From assembly GCA_038144425.1 (NCBI GenBank), contig JAYQNS010000003.1, positions 310,001-374,000 on the forward strand: DNA of 64,000 nucleotides, read 5' to 3'. Under the pieces are notes generated by a model. The model did not search any database. It had not been told where the DNA came from and saw nothing but the letters and a program-made list of their open reading frames with translations. A program made the position numbers and the translations under genes. This DNA comes from Salivita marina. Lineage in GTDB: Bacteria; Pseudomonadota; Gammaproteobacteria; Pseudomonadales; Azotimanducaceae. The first letter of the stretch is position 1, and each line of letters starts with the position of its first letter. Shown piece after piece: positions 9,141-17,329 of the stretch.

Positions 9141-9820
9141 ATAGCCATCGTCGCCCCCGCGTACTCAGCCTTTTGGCCGTGAGTCTTGCCCTCGGCGGCT
9201 GCGTCAGCGCCACCATCGAAGAGGTGCGGACCGCCCCGGCGCTACTCGAGGCCCCGCAGGAAGGGAGCATCGTGATCCTCGGACGCCGGCACAACAACGG
9301 CTACGAGACCGAGAGCAATTTCGTCGACTGCCTGGGGAAGAATCTTCGCAGTAGCGCGGTGCTACCGGAACAAGTCTTCATCGACGCCCTCTACCCCTGG
9401 TTTGAACCGCGCACGGCGCCCCTGGGCACCGCCGATTTACCAACTCTTCTCGCCAACAAAGCGGTCTCTAAGCGCATCGACAGCCTGGGCGTTCGCTACA
9501 TGATTTGGGTGGACGGCACCACCAACACCACGGATCAGGCGGGATCTATGACCTGCACCATCAGCCCAGGAGGCGGCGGATGCTTTGGCTTCGTCACCTG
9601 GGCCCGGGACGCCTCCTACGAAGCGACGGTGTGGGATCTAAAGACGCAAAAAACGCTTGGGCGTATTTCCAGCGACGCCAATGGCACCTCCTACATGCCG
9701 GCTATGGTTGTCCCCGTACCCATCATTGCCCGGGTCCAGGCCCAGGCCTGCTCCGGGCTCGCGGATCAGCTGGAAACTTTTCTGAGCGGTCCGGCCGCGG
9801 CTACGGAGAACGCGGGCTAG
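9137..9820 (+). CDS. Putative lipoprotein of unknown function (second of a pair)
   Basis: 227 residues with a lipoprotein signal and lipobox LGGC (Cys at about residue 22). It starts inside the stop of the preceding gene (ATGA). Cysteines at CLGK, MTCTIS and the glycine-rich GGGGCFGF stretch could form disulfides in the periplasm. No catalytic motif is recognised. It ends 3 bp before the convergent holB gene. Confidence 0.65.
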   Translation: MNSHRRPRVLSLLAVSLALGGCVSATIEEVRTAPALLEAPQEGSIVILGRRHNNGYETESNFVDCLGKNLRSSAVLPEQVFIDALYPWFEPRTAPLGTADLPTLLANKAVSKRIDSLGVRYMIWVDGTTNTTDQAGSMTCTISPGGGGCFGFVTWARDASYEATVWDLKTQKTLGRISSDANGTSYMPAMVVPVPIIARVQAQACSGLADQLETFLSGPAAATENAG

Positions 9821-9823
9821 CCG

Positions 9824-10765
9824 CTAGCGAACAAGGGGCAAGAGAAGCTCCTCTAGAAGGAGCAAGGGACTAGGATTGGCGCTGCTCTCCAGCTTCCGCC
9901 GGGCGCTCTCGAGTTGCTCATAGCGCCCCAAAAGACGTCGATCCACCCCCTCCGAAAGTTCCTCCCGAAGCGCTTCCGCGGTATGCACCCGAAGGACATC
10001 AATGACCGCCCTCGCGTGCGCCCGCTGCCCCGCCGCATCTAGGCGTGGAGGGAAGGTGAGTAGGGGACCGCTATTCCCCGAAGCCAGGGCCTCACGCACG
10101 GGTTCATCGAGCGCCAGGCGAGCGCTTGTGTCCTCCTGAAGAGCCTTTCCAGGAGCGCCCCCGGCCAGCACGAGGCGGCGAGCTGCCTCCGACGGGCTCA
10201 CCCCCAGATGCTGTAGCACGGCCAACGCCTCCGAATCCGTACCCGGTGGCAGGGGAAAGCTTTGGCAACGAGAGCGCAGGGTCGGTAAGAGACGCCCTGG
10301 CGCATGGCTAACGAGCAGAAGGTGCACGCCTGGCCCAGGTTCCTCTAAGCGCTTAAGAAAGGCGTTGGCCGCAGCGCCATTCAAAGCTTCGAAGGGCTCC
10401 AGCACCACCACCCGCACCGCCCCCTGGCTGGCCGTACGCTCGAGGAAAGCGCCAAGATTACGAATTTGCTCGATGGTGAGCTGAGCCCTAGGAGCCGCGC
10501 CTTCCCGGGGCACCTCCCGCTCCACCAGCCGCGCATCGGGGTGGGTTCGCAGATCCTCATCCTCCCCAGTGCCCTGAAGCCAATGGTCCGCGGGCAGCAG
10601 CGGTCGCTGCAGCAGGGCCCGGGCCAGCTGGCGGGCGAAGAAGCTTGCGCCCCAGCCCGCGGGACCCGGCAAAAGTACTGCATGGGGTAGGCGACCCCTG
10701 GCATGGAGGCCAAGGAGCCGCTCCCAGGCGCCCCGGTGCCAGGACGCGACGGGGGGTTCAGTCAC
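9824..10765 (-). CDS. holB: DNA polymerase III delta' subunit
   Basis: 313 residues, last gene of the fab-tmk operon, with its start 8 bp inside tmk. The clamp-loader AAA+ fold is seen in a degenerate P-loop (GPAGWGAS, no Lys-Ser/Thr, as usual for delta'), the sensor stretch NAFLKRLEEPGPGVHLLLVSH and the SRC motif (RSRCQSF). It forms part of the gamma/tau-delta-delta' clamp loader that places the beta sliding clamp on DNA. Odd: the region that carries the four-Cys zinc module in E. coli delta' (just before THPD, kept here) contains no cysteine. The zinc site therefore appears to be lost. Confidence 0.88.
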   Translation of the reverse strand: MTEPPVASWHRGAWERLLGLHARGRLPHAVLLPGPAGWGASFFARQLARALLQRPLLPADHWLQGTGEDEDLRTHPDARLVEREVPREGAAPRAQLTIEQIRNLGAFLERTASQGAVRVVVLEPFEALNGAAANAFLKRLEEPGPGVHLLLVSHAPGRLLPTLRSRCQSFPLPPGTDSEALAVLQHLGVSPSEAARRLVLAGGAPGKALQEDTSARLALDEPVREALASGNSGPLLTFPPRLDAAGQRAHARAVIDVLRVHTAEALREELSEGVDRRLLGRYEQLESARRKLESSANPSPLLLLEELLLPLVR

Positions 10766-11402
10766 GGTCGCTCTCCCGGGCGAGGAAAGCTTCCACCGCG
10801 GCGGTCACCTGCGCAGTGACCGCCGCCTCCGCCGGGGCCGCATCGATGACGCGAAAGCGCTCGGGCTCCGCCGCCGCCTGCGCGAGGTAGTGGGCGCGCA
10901 CCCGCTCAAAAAAGGCCAGTGCCTCCTGCTCGATGCGATCCTTCGCGCTACGCTTTTCCGCCCGGGCCAGACCCTGAACCGCCGGCACATCCAGCAAAAG
11001 CGTCATTTCGGGCCAGCAGTCCCCGTGCACCCAGGCAGCCAACGCGTCAATCTGGGACAGATCGAGGCCCCGCCCCCCACCCTGATAGGCCCGGGTGGCG
11101 TCCGTGAAGCGATCGCAAAGCACCCAGGTCCCGGCGGCGAGGGCCGGCTCAATACGCTGCTTCACATGCTGCGCTCGGGCCGCGAACATCAGCAAAAGCT
11201 CCGTCTCCGAAGCCATGGGCTCCCTTTCCCCGGGACTTAGGAGCAGCCCCCGAATGGCTTCGGCCCGGGGCGTACCTCCGGGCTCCCGGGTGGTCAAAAA
11301 GGGAATGCCAGCCGCCGTGAGGCACCTGGCCACGGTTTGAAGCTGCGTACTCTTCCCCGCCCCTTCCCCACCTTCTAGGGTAATAAAGCGTCCCGGTCTC
11401 AT
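10758..11402 (-). CDS. tmk: Thymidylate kinase
   Basis: 214 residues. The P-loop is GGEGAGKST (residues 10-18), the dTMP-binding loop REPGGT is at about 40, and a DR(F/Y) motif (CDRFTDATRAYQGGGRG) and a lid region RAEKRSAKDR follow. It phosphorylates dTMP to dTDP. It overlaps mltG by 4 bp (ATGA type) and holB by 8 bp, so the three are one transcript. Confidence 0.95.
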   Translation of the reverse strand: MRPGRFITLEGGEGAGKSTQLQTVARCLTAAGIPFLTTREPGGTPRAEAIRGLLLSPGEREPMASETELLLMFAARAQHVKQRIEPALAAGTWVLCDRFTDATRAYQGGGRGLDLSQIDALAAWVHGDCWPEMTLLLDVPAVQGLARAEKRSAKDRIEQEALAFFERVRAHYLAQAAAEPERFRVIDAAPAEAAVTAQVTAAVEAFLARESDRD

Positions 11403-12418
11403 GGCGCTCTCCCCTTTGCCGCGGCCTGGCGCTGATAGCGATCTACGGCCCGTTCGTGATCCGCTAGGGTAACGGAAAAGACCGAGGTTCCGTCGCCGCG
11501 GGCTACGAAATAGCGCCAGGCCCCGGGTTCCGGATGGGCTGCGGCGCTAAGGGCCGCGGCGCCGGGGAAGGCGATGGGCGTGGGCGGAAGACCCGCCCGG
11601 CGATAACTGTTGTACGGCGTATCCCGGCGCAGGTCAGCGCGGGTCAGATCGCCATCGAACGCCGGCCCCAAACCATAGATCACGCTCACGTCCGTTTGCA
11701 GGCGCATTCCCTCGCGCAAGCGATTGTGAAAGACCCGGGACACCCGGGGGCGATCCGAGGCGAAACCCGTTTCCTTTTCTATGAGCGACGCGAGGGTTAA
11801 CAATTCTCCGGGAGTACTCAGGGGTAGATCCTGATCCCGGCCCTCCCAGACTTTCCTGAGGGCTTCGTCCATGCGCGCCGCAGCCTGAGCCAGCAGGGTC
11901 AGGGCCGAGGTTCCGGCAACATAACGGTAGCTGTCCGGGAAGAAGCGCCCTTCGAGGCTGCCCCTCAAGCTAAGCTGCGCTGCGCGCTCCGGCCACGAGG
12001 GGCCAAGCCCGGTCCGATCTAGCCGCTCCGCCGCCCGGAGCGCCTTCTCTAAATCCCGAAGGGTCCAACCCTCTCCGATTCGCAGGGTGCGTTCGTGAAC
12101 GGCACCGCTACGAAGCTTGCCGAGGGTCGAAAGGAAGGTTTCTCCAGAAGCTAGGCAATACTCTCCGGCCTGAAGCACTCGCCCCACACCGCTTAAGCGA
12201 AGGTAGAGGCGAAGGGCGAAGCGCTCCGCGGGGCCAGTTTCGGCCTTCAGAACCGTTTGAAGCTGGGGGCCGGCAGCGCCAGGATTCAGATCGAAGCAAA
12301 GGGGACCCTCAAGGACCACGGGTTGGCGGAGAAGCCAAGCCCCGGCGCCAAGGCACAGAAGGCTGCCGAGCCCCAGGAGCCCGAGCACCAGGGCACCTTG
12401 GCGCCACCGATGCCCCAC
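11399..12418 (-). CDS. mltG: Endolytic peptidoglycan transglycosylase MltG (YceG)
   Basis: 339 residues. One N-terminal membrane helix (about 10-30) is followed by a periplasmic LysM-like region and the YceG catalytic domain. The catalytic segment LASLIEKETG contains the conserved Glu, followed by VFHNRLREGMRLQTDVSVIYGLG and the C-terminal YFVARGDGTSVFS. It cuts nascent glycan strands and sets their length. It follows fabF directly; the pabC gene usually found between them in related genomes is absent here. Confidence 0.93.
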   Translation of the reverse strand: MGHRWRQGALVLGLLGLGSLLCLGAGAWLLRQPVVLEGPLCFDLNPGAAGPQLQTVLKAETGPAERFALRLYLRLSGVGRVLQAGEYCLASGETFLSTLGKLRSGAVHERTLRIGEGWTLRDLEKALRAAERLDRTGLGPSWPERAAQLSLRGSLEGRFFPDSYRYVAGTSALTLLAQAAARMDEALRKVWEGRDQDLPLSTPGELLTLASLIEKETGFASDRPRVSRVFHNRLREGMRLQTDVSVIYGLGPAFDGDLTRADLRRDTPYNSYRRAGLPPTPIAFPGAAALSAAAHPEPGAWRYFVARGDGTSVFSVTLADHERAVDRYQRQAAAKGRAP

Positions 12419-12423
12419 GGTCC

Positions 12424-13665
12424 TTAATCGACGGCGCGGAAGATCAGGGTGCCGTTCGTGCCCCCGAAGCCGAAGGAGTTACTCAACGCCGCCTTTAGGG
12501 GCACTTCCCGCGCCGTTCCCGGGACGTAGTCGAGATCGCAGGCGTCATCCGGATTATCGAGATTGATTGTCGGAGGCAGGACGCCGTCGCGAATCGCCAG
12601 CACGCTAAAGATCGCTTCCACCGAGCCCGCAGCGCCGAGAAGATGGCCGATCATGGACTTGGTGGAGCTGACCGCGAGGCTGGGCTTATCGCCAAACACG
12701 GTCTTAATAGCCCGGGTTTCAGCGATGTCTCCCTGGGGCGTGGAGGTACCGTGAGCATTGATATAGCCCACTTCCGAGGGATCCATGGCCGCCGAACGAA
12801 GCGCGTTCTTCATGGATGCCACGGCCCCCGCACCATCTTCCGGGGGGCTGGTGATGTGATAGCCATCGCCGCTCATACCAAAGCCGGCGAGCTCGGCATA
12901 GATCGTCGCACCCCGCGCCTTGGCGTGTTCGTATTCCTCGAGAACCAGGACCCCCGCCCCGTCGCCCAGGACGAACCCATCCCGATCTCGATCCCAGGGG
13001 CGAGATGCCGCCGTAGGATCATCGTTGCGAGCAGACAGGGCCTTCATGGAGGAAAAGGCGGCAAGGGGCACAGGGGACGTCGCCATTTCCGCGCCACCCG
13101 CCACCATGACATCCACGTCTCCGTCTCGAATGAGGCGCCCGGCCATGCCGATGTTATGCGTACCGGTGGTGCAGGCGGTGACGATTGCGATGTTAGGGCC
13201 CCGAAGGCCATAGCGAATCGAAACATTCCCGGAGATCATATTGATGACACTTCCCGGAACGAAGAACGGAGAGACCCGCCGGGGCCCGCTTTTCATCAGG
13301 GTCTCGTGGGTCTTTTCGATGGTCACAATGCCACCGATACCTGAGCCAATGGCCACGCCGTAGCGATCGCCCTCGGCTTCCGGAATCTCCTTCAGCCCTG
13401 CGTCTTCCATGGCTTGACTGGCCGCGACCATTCCGTATTGCACGAAAATATCGACGCGACGCGCTTCCTTTGCCTCCATGCAAACGGTGGGGTCAAAGCC
13501 CTTTACCGTCGCTGCAAATTGAACGCTGTAGTCACTCACGTCGAAGCTTTCGATAGTAGCCGCGCCACTTTTCCCGGCGAGGATGCCGGCCCAGGAGCTG
13601 GCCACGTCAAGCCCGAGGGGCGACACCATTCCTAGGCCAGTTACCACGACTCGTCTACCGCTCAT
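12424..13665 (-). CDS. fabF: 3-oxoacyl-ACP synthase II
   Basis: 413 residues, a full-length thiolase-fold condensing enzyme. The nucleophile Cys lies in TACTTGTHNIG, the two His in NAHGTSTPQGD and SMIGHLLGAAG, and the Lys just before the latter. It elongates acyl-ACP with malonyl-ACP. The start is preceded by CAGGAGA. It is 147 bp downstream of acpP in the same orientation; I see no gene in that gap. Confidence 0.96.
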   Translation of the reverse strand: MSGRRVVVTGLGMVSPLGLDVASSWAGILAGKSGAATIESFDVSDYSVQFAATVKGFDPTVCMEAKEARRVDIFVQYGMVAASQAMEDAGLKEIPEAEGDRYGVAIGSGIGGIVTIEKTHETLMKSGPRRVSPFFVPGSVINMISGNVSIRYGLRGPNIAIVTACTTGTHNIGMAGRLIRDGDVDVMVAGGAEMATSPVPLAAFSSMKALSARNDDPTAASRPWDRDRDGFVLGDGAGVLVLEEYEHAKARGATIYAELAGFGMSGDGYHITSPPEDGAGAVASMKNALRSAAMDPSEVGYINAHGTSTPQGDIAETRAIKTVFGDKPSLAVSSTKSMIGHLLGAAGSVEAIFSVLAIRDGVLPPTINLDNPDDACDLDYVPGTAREVPLKAALSNSFGFGGTNGTLIFRAVD

Positions 13666-13812
13666 GGTCGGTCTCCTGTGGACGCCACAGCGAAGCTATG
13701 TAGGTGCTCCAGCGCAGGGCGCGGACGAACATATAGAGTGCCAGGGGCGCTCCAAAGCGCGGCCTAGCGGCGACCCCATCCCCCCCGACATGAGGCCGCG
13801 CAGCGTACCCGT

Positions 13813-14049
13813 TTACTGGTGCGCTAGGACGTAATCGATCGCTTCGCGAACAGTCGTGATCTTTTCGGCTTCCTCGTCAGGAATTTCCGTTTCGAATTCC
13901 TCTTCGAGAGCCATCACGAGCTCCACGGTGTCGAGGGAATCGGCACCAAGATCTTCAACGAAGGAAGCGTCGTCATTGACTTCGTCTTCCTTAACCCCTA
14001 GCTGCTCACAGATCAGTTTCTTGACCCGTTCTTCCACGCTGCTGCTCAT
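13813..14049 (-). CDS. acpP: Acyl carrier protein
   Basis: 78 residues from the ATG at 14049. An upstream in-frame start exists but would add residues not found in ACPs. The acidic four-helix carrier has the phosphopantetheine attachment Ser38 in GADSLD. TTGGAGT-like and GGAG sequences lie about 11 bp upstream. It carries acyl chains for FabD, FabG and FabF, encoded around it. Confidence 0.97.
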   Translation of the reverse strand: MSSSVEERVKKLICEQLGVKEDEVNDDASFVEDLGADSLDTVELVMALEEEFETEIPDEEAEKITTVREAIDYVLAHQ

Positions 14050-14141
14050 CTGAAAGCTAACTCCCATAGGTCGAGGCGGCGCCACGATGCGTCGCAATTC
14101 TAGTGGAACGATTTAAAGCCCTTCAAGCTGGCGCGAAGCCC

Positions 14142-14872
14142 CTAATTCATGTACAGACCGCCGTTTATGGCGATCGTCTCCCCCGTGATATAGCCCGCTC
14201 CATCACTTGCAAGGAACGCCACGAGGGAAGCCACTTCCTCTGCACTGCCGAAGCGCCCTAGCGCGATGGCGGATCGAAGCTGCTCCGTCACCCCTTCATC
14301 TAGGGCGGCGGTCATTTCCGTTTCAATAAAGCCTGGCGCGATGGCATTCACCGTAATGCCCCGGCTCCCCACCTCCTGAGCAAGGGCCCGGGTGAAGCCT
14401 TCAACGGCGCCCTTGGAGGCCGCGTAGTTGGCCTGCCCCGCATTCCCTCGGCGCGCGATCACCGAAGAGACATTAACGATACGCCCAAAGCGCGCCTTCA
14501 TCATGCCTCGGAGGAGCGGCTTGGTCACTCGGTAAAGGCCGTTGGTATTGGTATCCATCACCGATGACCACTGCTCCGCGCTCATGCGCAGCATGAGGTT
14601 ATCCTGGGTGATCCCGGCATTATTGACGACCACCACGGGCGTCCCCAGCGCTTCCTCTACTACCGCTAGGGCCGCTGTAACCGAGTCTTCCGAACGCACG
14701 TCCATGACGACACCAAGATGGCCGTCACCAAGGGCCCCGGCGATGGTTGCGGAGCCCCCTCAGAGGTGGCCGTACCGGCGACTCGATAGCCTTCACCCGC
14801 AAGCTTTTGCGCGATGGCTGCACCGATGCCTCGGCTGGCTCCGGTCACGAGGGCGACGCGCGCCTCGCTCAT
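14142..14872 (-). CDS. fabG: 3-oxoacyl-ACP reductase, frameshifted in this sequence
   Basis: The N-terminal part (from the ATG at 14872) holds the NADPH motif TGASRGIG. The remainder, with NNAG, the catalytic Ser and the Y-x3-K (QANYAASKGA) and the end GGLYMN, is in another frame. The switch falls at a run of five C (G on the coding strand) at 14755-14759. One more base gives a continuous reading (SEGGSATIAGALGDGHLGVV) and a 243-residue protein of normal length. FabG is normally essential and no second copy is in the window, so a base-call deletion is likelier than a true knockout. It overlaps fabD by 4 bp. Confidence 0.9.
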
Positions 14873-15810
14873 AGCCCTGCCTCCAGAGCATCCCAGGTTT
14901 TGCCCAGCGCCTCCGGAGTTCCGGTCGCGTGGCAGGTAATGGCCTTATCGATGCGGCGCACCATGGTGGCCAGCACTGCCCCAGGGCCACATTCCACTGT
15001 GGCCGTTAGACCTGCGGCGCCCATGGCTTGCACGCTGCGCGTCCATTGCACCGGCGCGGAGAGCTGCACGAGGAGCTGATCCCGAAGCGCCCTGGGATCC
15101 CGCGTCGGAGCGGCGGTTACGTTTTGGTAAACGGGAACGGTTGCGGGCTGGAAGCTGACGGCTTCAAGATCGGCGCGGAACGCCTCTGCCGCCGGCGCCA
15201 TTAGGGCGCTATGAAAGGGGCCGCTCACGCGAAGGGCCATGGCGCGCTTCGCCCCGCGAGCCTTACAACCCTCGATAGCCCGCTCCACCGCAGCGCTATG
15301 CCCCGCAATGACGATTTGCCCCGGCGCATTGAAGTTGGCCGGCGAGACCACCTCATCCCCCGCGGCTTCTGCACAGGCTTCCGCAATCGCGTCATCGTCC
15401 AGGCCAAGAATAGCCGCCATGGCACCCTGCCCCGCAGGAACTGCCTCCGCCATGAGTAGGCCCCTGCGACGTACCAGGCGCACGGCATCGCTCAGGCTCA
15501 GCGTGCCCGCTGCTACGAGGGCGGCGTATTCACCAAGGCTATGGCCAGCAACGGCCGCCGGCGCAAGGGCTCCGTGGCTCTCCAGGGCCCGTAGGGCTGC
15601 GATGGACGCCGTCAGAAGAACGGGCTGGGTCTGCTCCGTGGCATCCAGAAGCTCCGCGGGGCCCTCAGAAGCCAGGCGCCAAAGATCGAGGTCAATGGCG
15701 CCACTCGCCTCCGCAAAGGTCTCCTGAACCACCGGGAAGACCTCCGCAAGGGCATCGAGCATGCCAACGCTTTGCGCTCCCTGACCGGGAAAAACCAGCG
15801 CGTAGGCCAT
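14869..15810 (-). CDS. fabD: Malonyl-CoA:ACP transacylase
   Basis: 313 residues. FPGQGAQSVGM is at the N-terminus, the nucleophile Ser91 is in GHSLGEYAA, and the His is in GPFHSALM. It moves malonate from CoA to ACP. It begins only 8 bp after rpmF. In the related gene order I know, plsX (and in some genomes fabH) separates rpmF from fabD; both are missing here. Confidence 0.96.
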   Translation of the reverse strand: MAYALVFPGQGAQSVGMLDALAEVFPVVQETFAEASGAIDLDLWRLASEGPAELLDATEQTQPVLLTASIAALRALESHGALAPAAVAGHSLGEYAALVAAGTLSLSDAVRLVRRRGLLMAEAVPAGQGAMAAILGLDDDAIAEACAEAAGDEVVSPANFNAPGQIVIAGHSAAVERAIEGCKARGAKRAMALRVSGPFHSALMAPAAEAFRADLEAVSFQPATVPVYQNVTAAPTRDPRALRDQLLVQLSAPVQWTRSVQAMGAAGLTATVECGPGAVLATMVRRIDKAITCHATGTPEALGKTWDALEAGL

Positions 15811-15818
15811 GGGCGGGC

Positions 15819-15998
15819 CTAGTCGTCCTTGCCGTCGGTGACCTTACGACCGCGGTAAAAGCCGTCCGCAGACACATGGTGACGGCGGTGCGTTTCCCCG
15901 GTGGTGGCTTCCGTGGACAGGGTAGGCCCGGAAAGGGCGTCGTGGGAACGACGCATGCCACGCTTGGAACGGGTTTTACGATTTTGTTGAACGGCCAT
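15819..15998 (-). CDS. rpmF: 50S ribosomal protein L32
   Basis: Read directly from the DNA: 59 residues starting MAVQQNRKTRSKRGMRRSHD and ending KVTDGKDD, the standard L32 N-terminus. A GGAGTAGG-like site lies upstream. It sits between yceD and fabD, as in other gammaproteobacteria. The zinc-type Cys of some L32 proteins is absent, as is normal for this group. Confidence 0.97.
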   Translation of the reverse strand: MAVQQNRKTRSKRGMRRSHDALSGPTLSTEATTGETHRRHHVSADGFYRGRKVTDGKDD

Positions 15999-16045
15999 GG
16001 ACTGCCTACTCCTTTACGATGTGGTCGGCTCCCGCCGACAAAAAC

Positions 16046-16615
16046 CTAATCCTCGGGTCCTCGCGCACCCTTTAGCTGCGCTAGAGCAGCAAAGGGGTTC
16101 TCAGGCTTAGGCGCCCGTTCCGGCGCACCCTGATCTTGCACTGCGGCCAACCGCGCCTGGGCGTGCGGGCATGGAGCCTCCCGCATCGCGCAGGGCCGCT
16201 CTGGCAAGGCCAGAAGCAAGTCATCCTCAAAAACTTCAGCCAAGGGAACCTTTTTTCCCCCTAGCGTGATTGGTTCTCGGGTCCCGGCGTATAGCCCCTG
16301 GGCCGCCTCATCCCGCACCACCACGAGGGCCACCTCCGCGGTCAGGCCCAGCGGTTCCGTCCGTTCGCAATTCGCGCAGCGCTGGCGCCCCTCAAGCGTT
16401 ACCGTGCCTTCAGCACAGGCGCGCCCTTCCTCATCCCGAAAGAAGCGGACATCAACGGCCACCGTGCCACGCTCCCCCCCACTGCCCAGAACCTGGGCGA
16501 TGCGCGGGAAGTCGGAGAGGGCGACCCGAACCGTATAATGAGCGTCTTCTCGGGCCAGGCGGTAGGGTTCCAATACCACGATCGCGTGCCCCCGGGTAAA
16601 CAGGCGCGCAATCAT
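16046..16615 (-). CDS. yceD: YceD/DUF177 family protein (23S rRNA accumulation)
   Basis: 189 residues from the ATG at 16615, preferred over an in-frame TTG 24 bp upstream because a G-rich site precedes it. The family signature RCANCERTEPLGL (C-x2-C) is at about residue 88, and the C-terminus has NPFAALAQLKG. It is co-transcribed with rpmF 47 bp downstream. E. coli YceD affects 23S rRNA levels; the mechanism is not settled. Confidence 0.9.
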   Translation of the reverse strand: MIARLFTRGHAIVVLEPYRLAREDAHYTVRVALSDFPRIAQVLGSGGERGTVAVDVRFFRDEEGRACAEGTVTLEGRQRCANCERTEPLGLTAEVALVVVRDEAAQGLYAGTREPITLGGKKVPLAEVFEDDLLLALPERPCAMREAPCPHAQARLAAVQDQGAPERAPKPENPFAALAQLKGARGPED

Positions 16616-16708
16616 AGGGATGCCCCCCCATCGTGTCAAAGGCCGAGAGCGCCCCTTTCGTCGTGTTAAGCTTTTGAGCTTTCAGGCAAAAACTCAGGAA
16701 TTGGCCCT

Positions 16709-17329
16709 GTGCTTCCAGTTCTCGTGCTGGCCTCCCGATCCCCTCACCGTGCGCAGGTCCTCGAGCGCCTCGGCGCCCCCTTCGAAACCCGCGACAGCGA
16801 GGTCGACGAAACCCCTGTCCCCGGGGAAAGCCCGGCCCGGCGCGCCCAGCGCTTAGCCCTGGCCAAGGCCCGAACCGTGGCCGCTCGATGGGCCAGTCCG
16901 CCCCCCGCGCTCGTGATTGGCGGCGACCAGGTGGCCCATGACGGCCAGCATCTGCTGCGCAAACCGCGCACGCTAGCTCGAGCTCGGGCCCAGCTCCTCG
17001 CCAGCCGGGGCCAAAGGATCACCTTCGAAAGCGCTCTTGCGGTGGTGCACAGCGGCACCGGAGCCTTCGCCCAGGGCGCTGCGCCGGTACAGGTGCGTTT
17101 CGCCAAGCTTTCGGAAGCCGAGATCGACGCCTATCTCGCCCTAGAACAGCCGCTGGATGCCGCGGGCGCCCTGTATTCAGAGCGGCTGGGCGCCGTGCTC
17201 CTCGAGGCCTGGGAGGGGGCCGACCCCTCTGCGCTTATTGGCCTACCCCTTAACCTGCTCCATCGCCTCACCACAGAGCTTGGCTGGCCCCTGCTCTCCA
17301 CGCCCTGGGGCGGAGAAGAGGTCCCCTAG
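16709..17329 (+). CDS. Maf/YceF-type nucleotide pyrophosphatase
   Basis: 206 residues from a GTG at 16709 with CAGGAA upstream. Maf motifs: SRSPHR near the N-terminus, SEVDE at about 30, GDQV at about 70, and the LDAAGALYSE segment at about 150. The position between yceD and rluC matches YceF, the m7GTP-specific branch, which is why the standard dTTP/UTP Maf is less likely. It hydrolyses modified NTPs. Its stop codon overlaps that of rluC in a shared CTAG. Confidence 0.88.
   Translation: MLPVLVLASRSPHRAQVLERLGAPFETRDSEVDETPVPGESPARRAQRLALAKARTVAARWASPPPALVIGGDQVAHDGQHLLRKPRTLARARAQLLASRGQRITFESALAVVHSGTGAFAQGAAPVQVRFAKLSEAEIDAYLALEQPLDAAGALYSERLGAVLLEAWEGADPSALIGLPLNLLHRLTTELGWPLLSTPWGGEEVP

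Noticed and set aside
12643..13344. 233-codon plus-strand frame opposite fabF
   Set aside because: Antisense shadow of a complete fabF.
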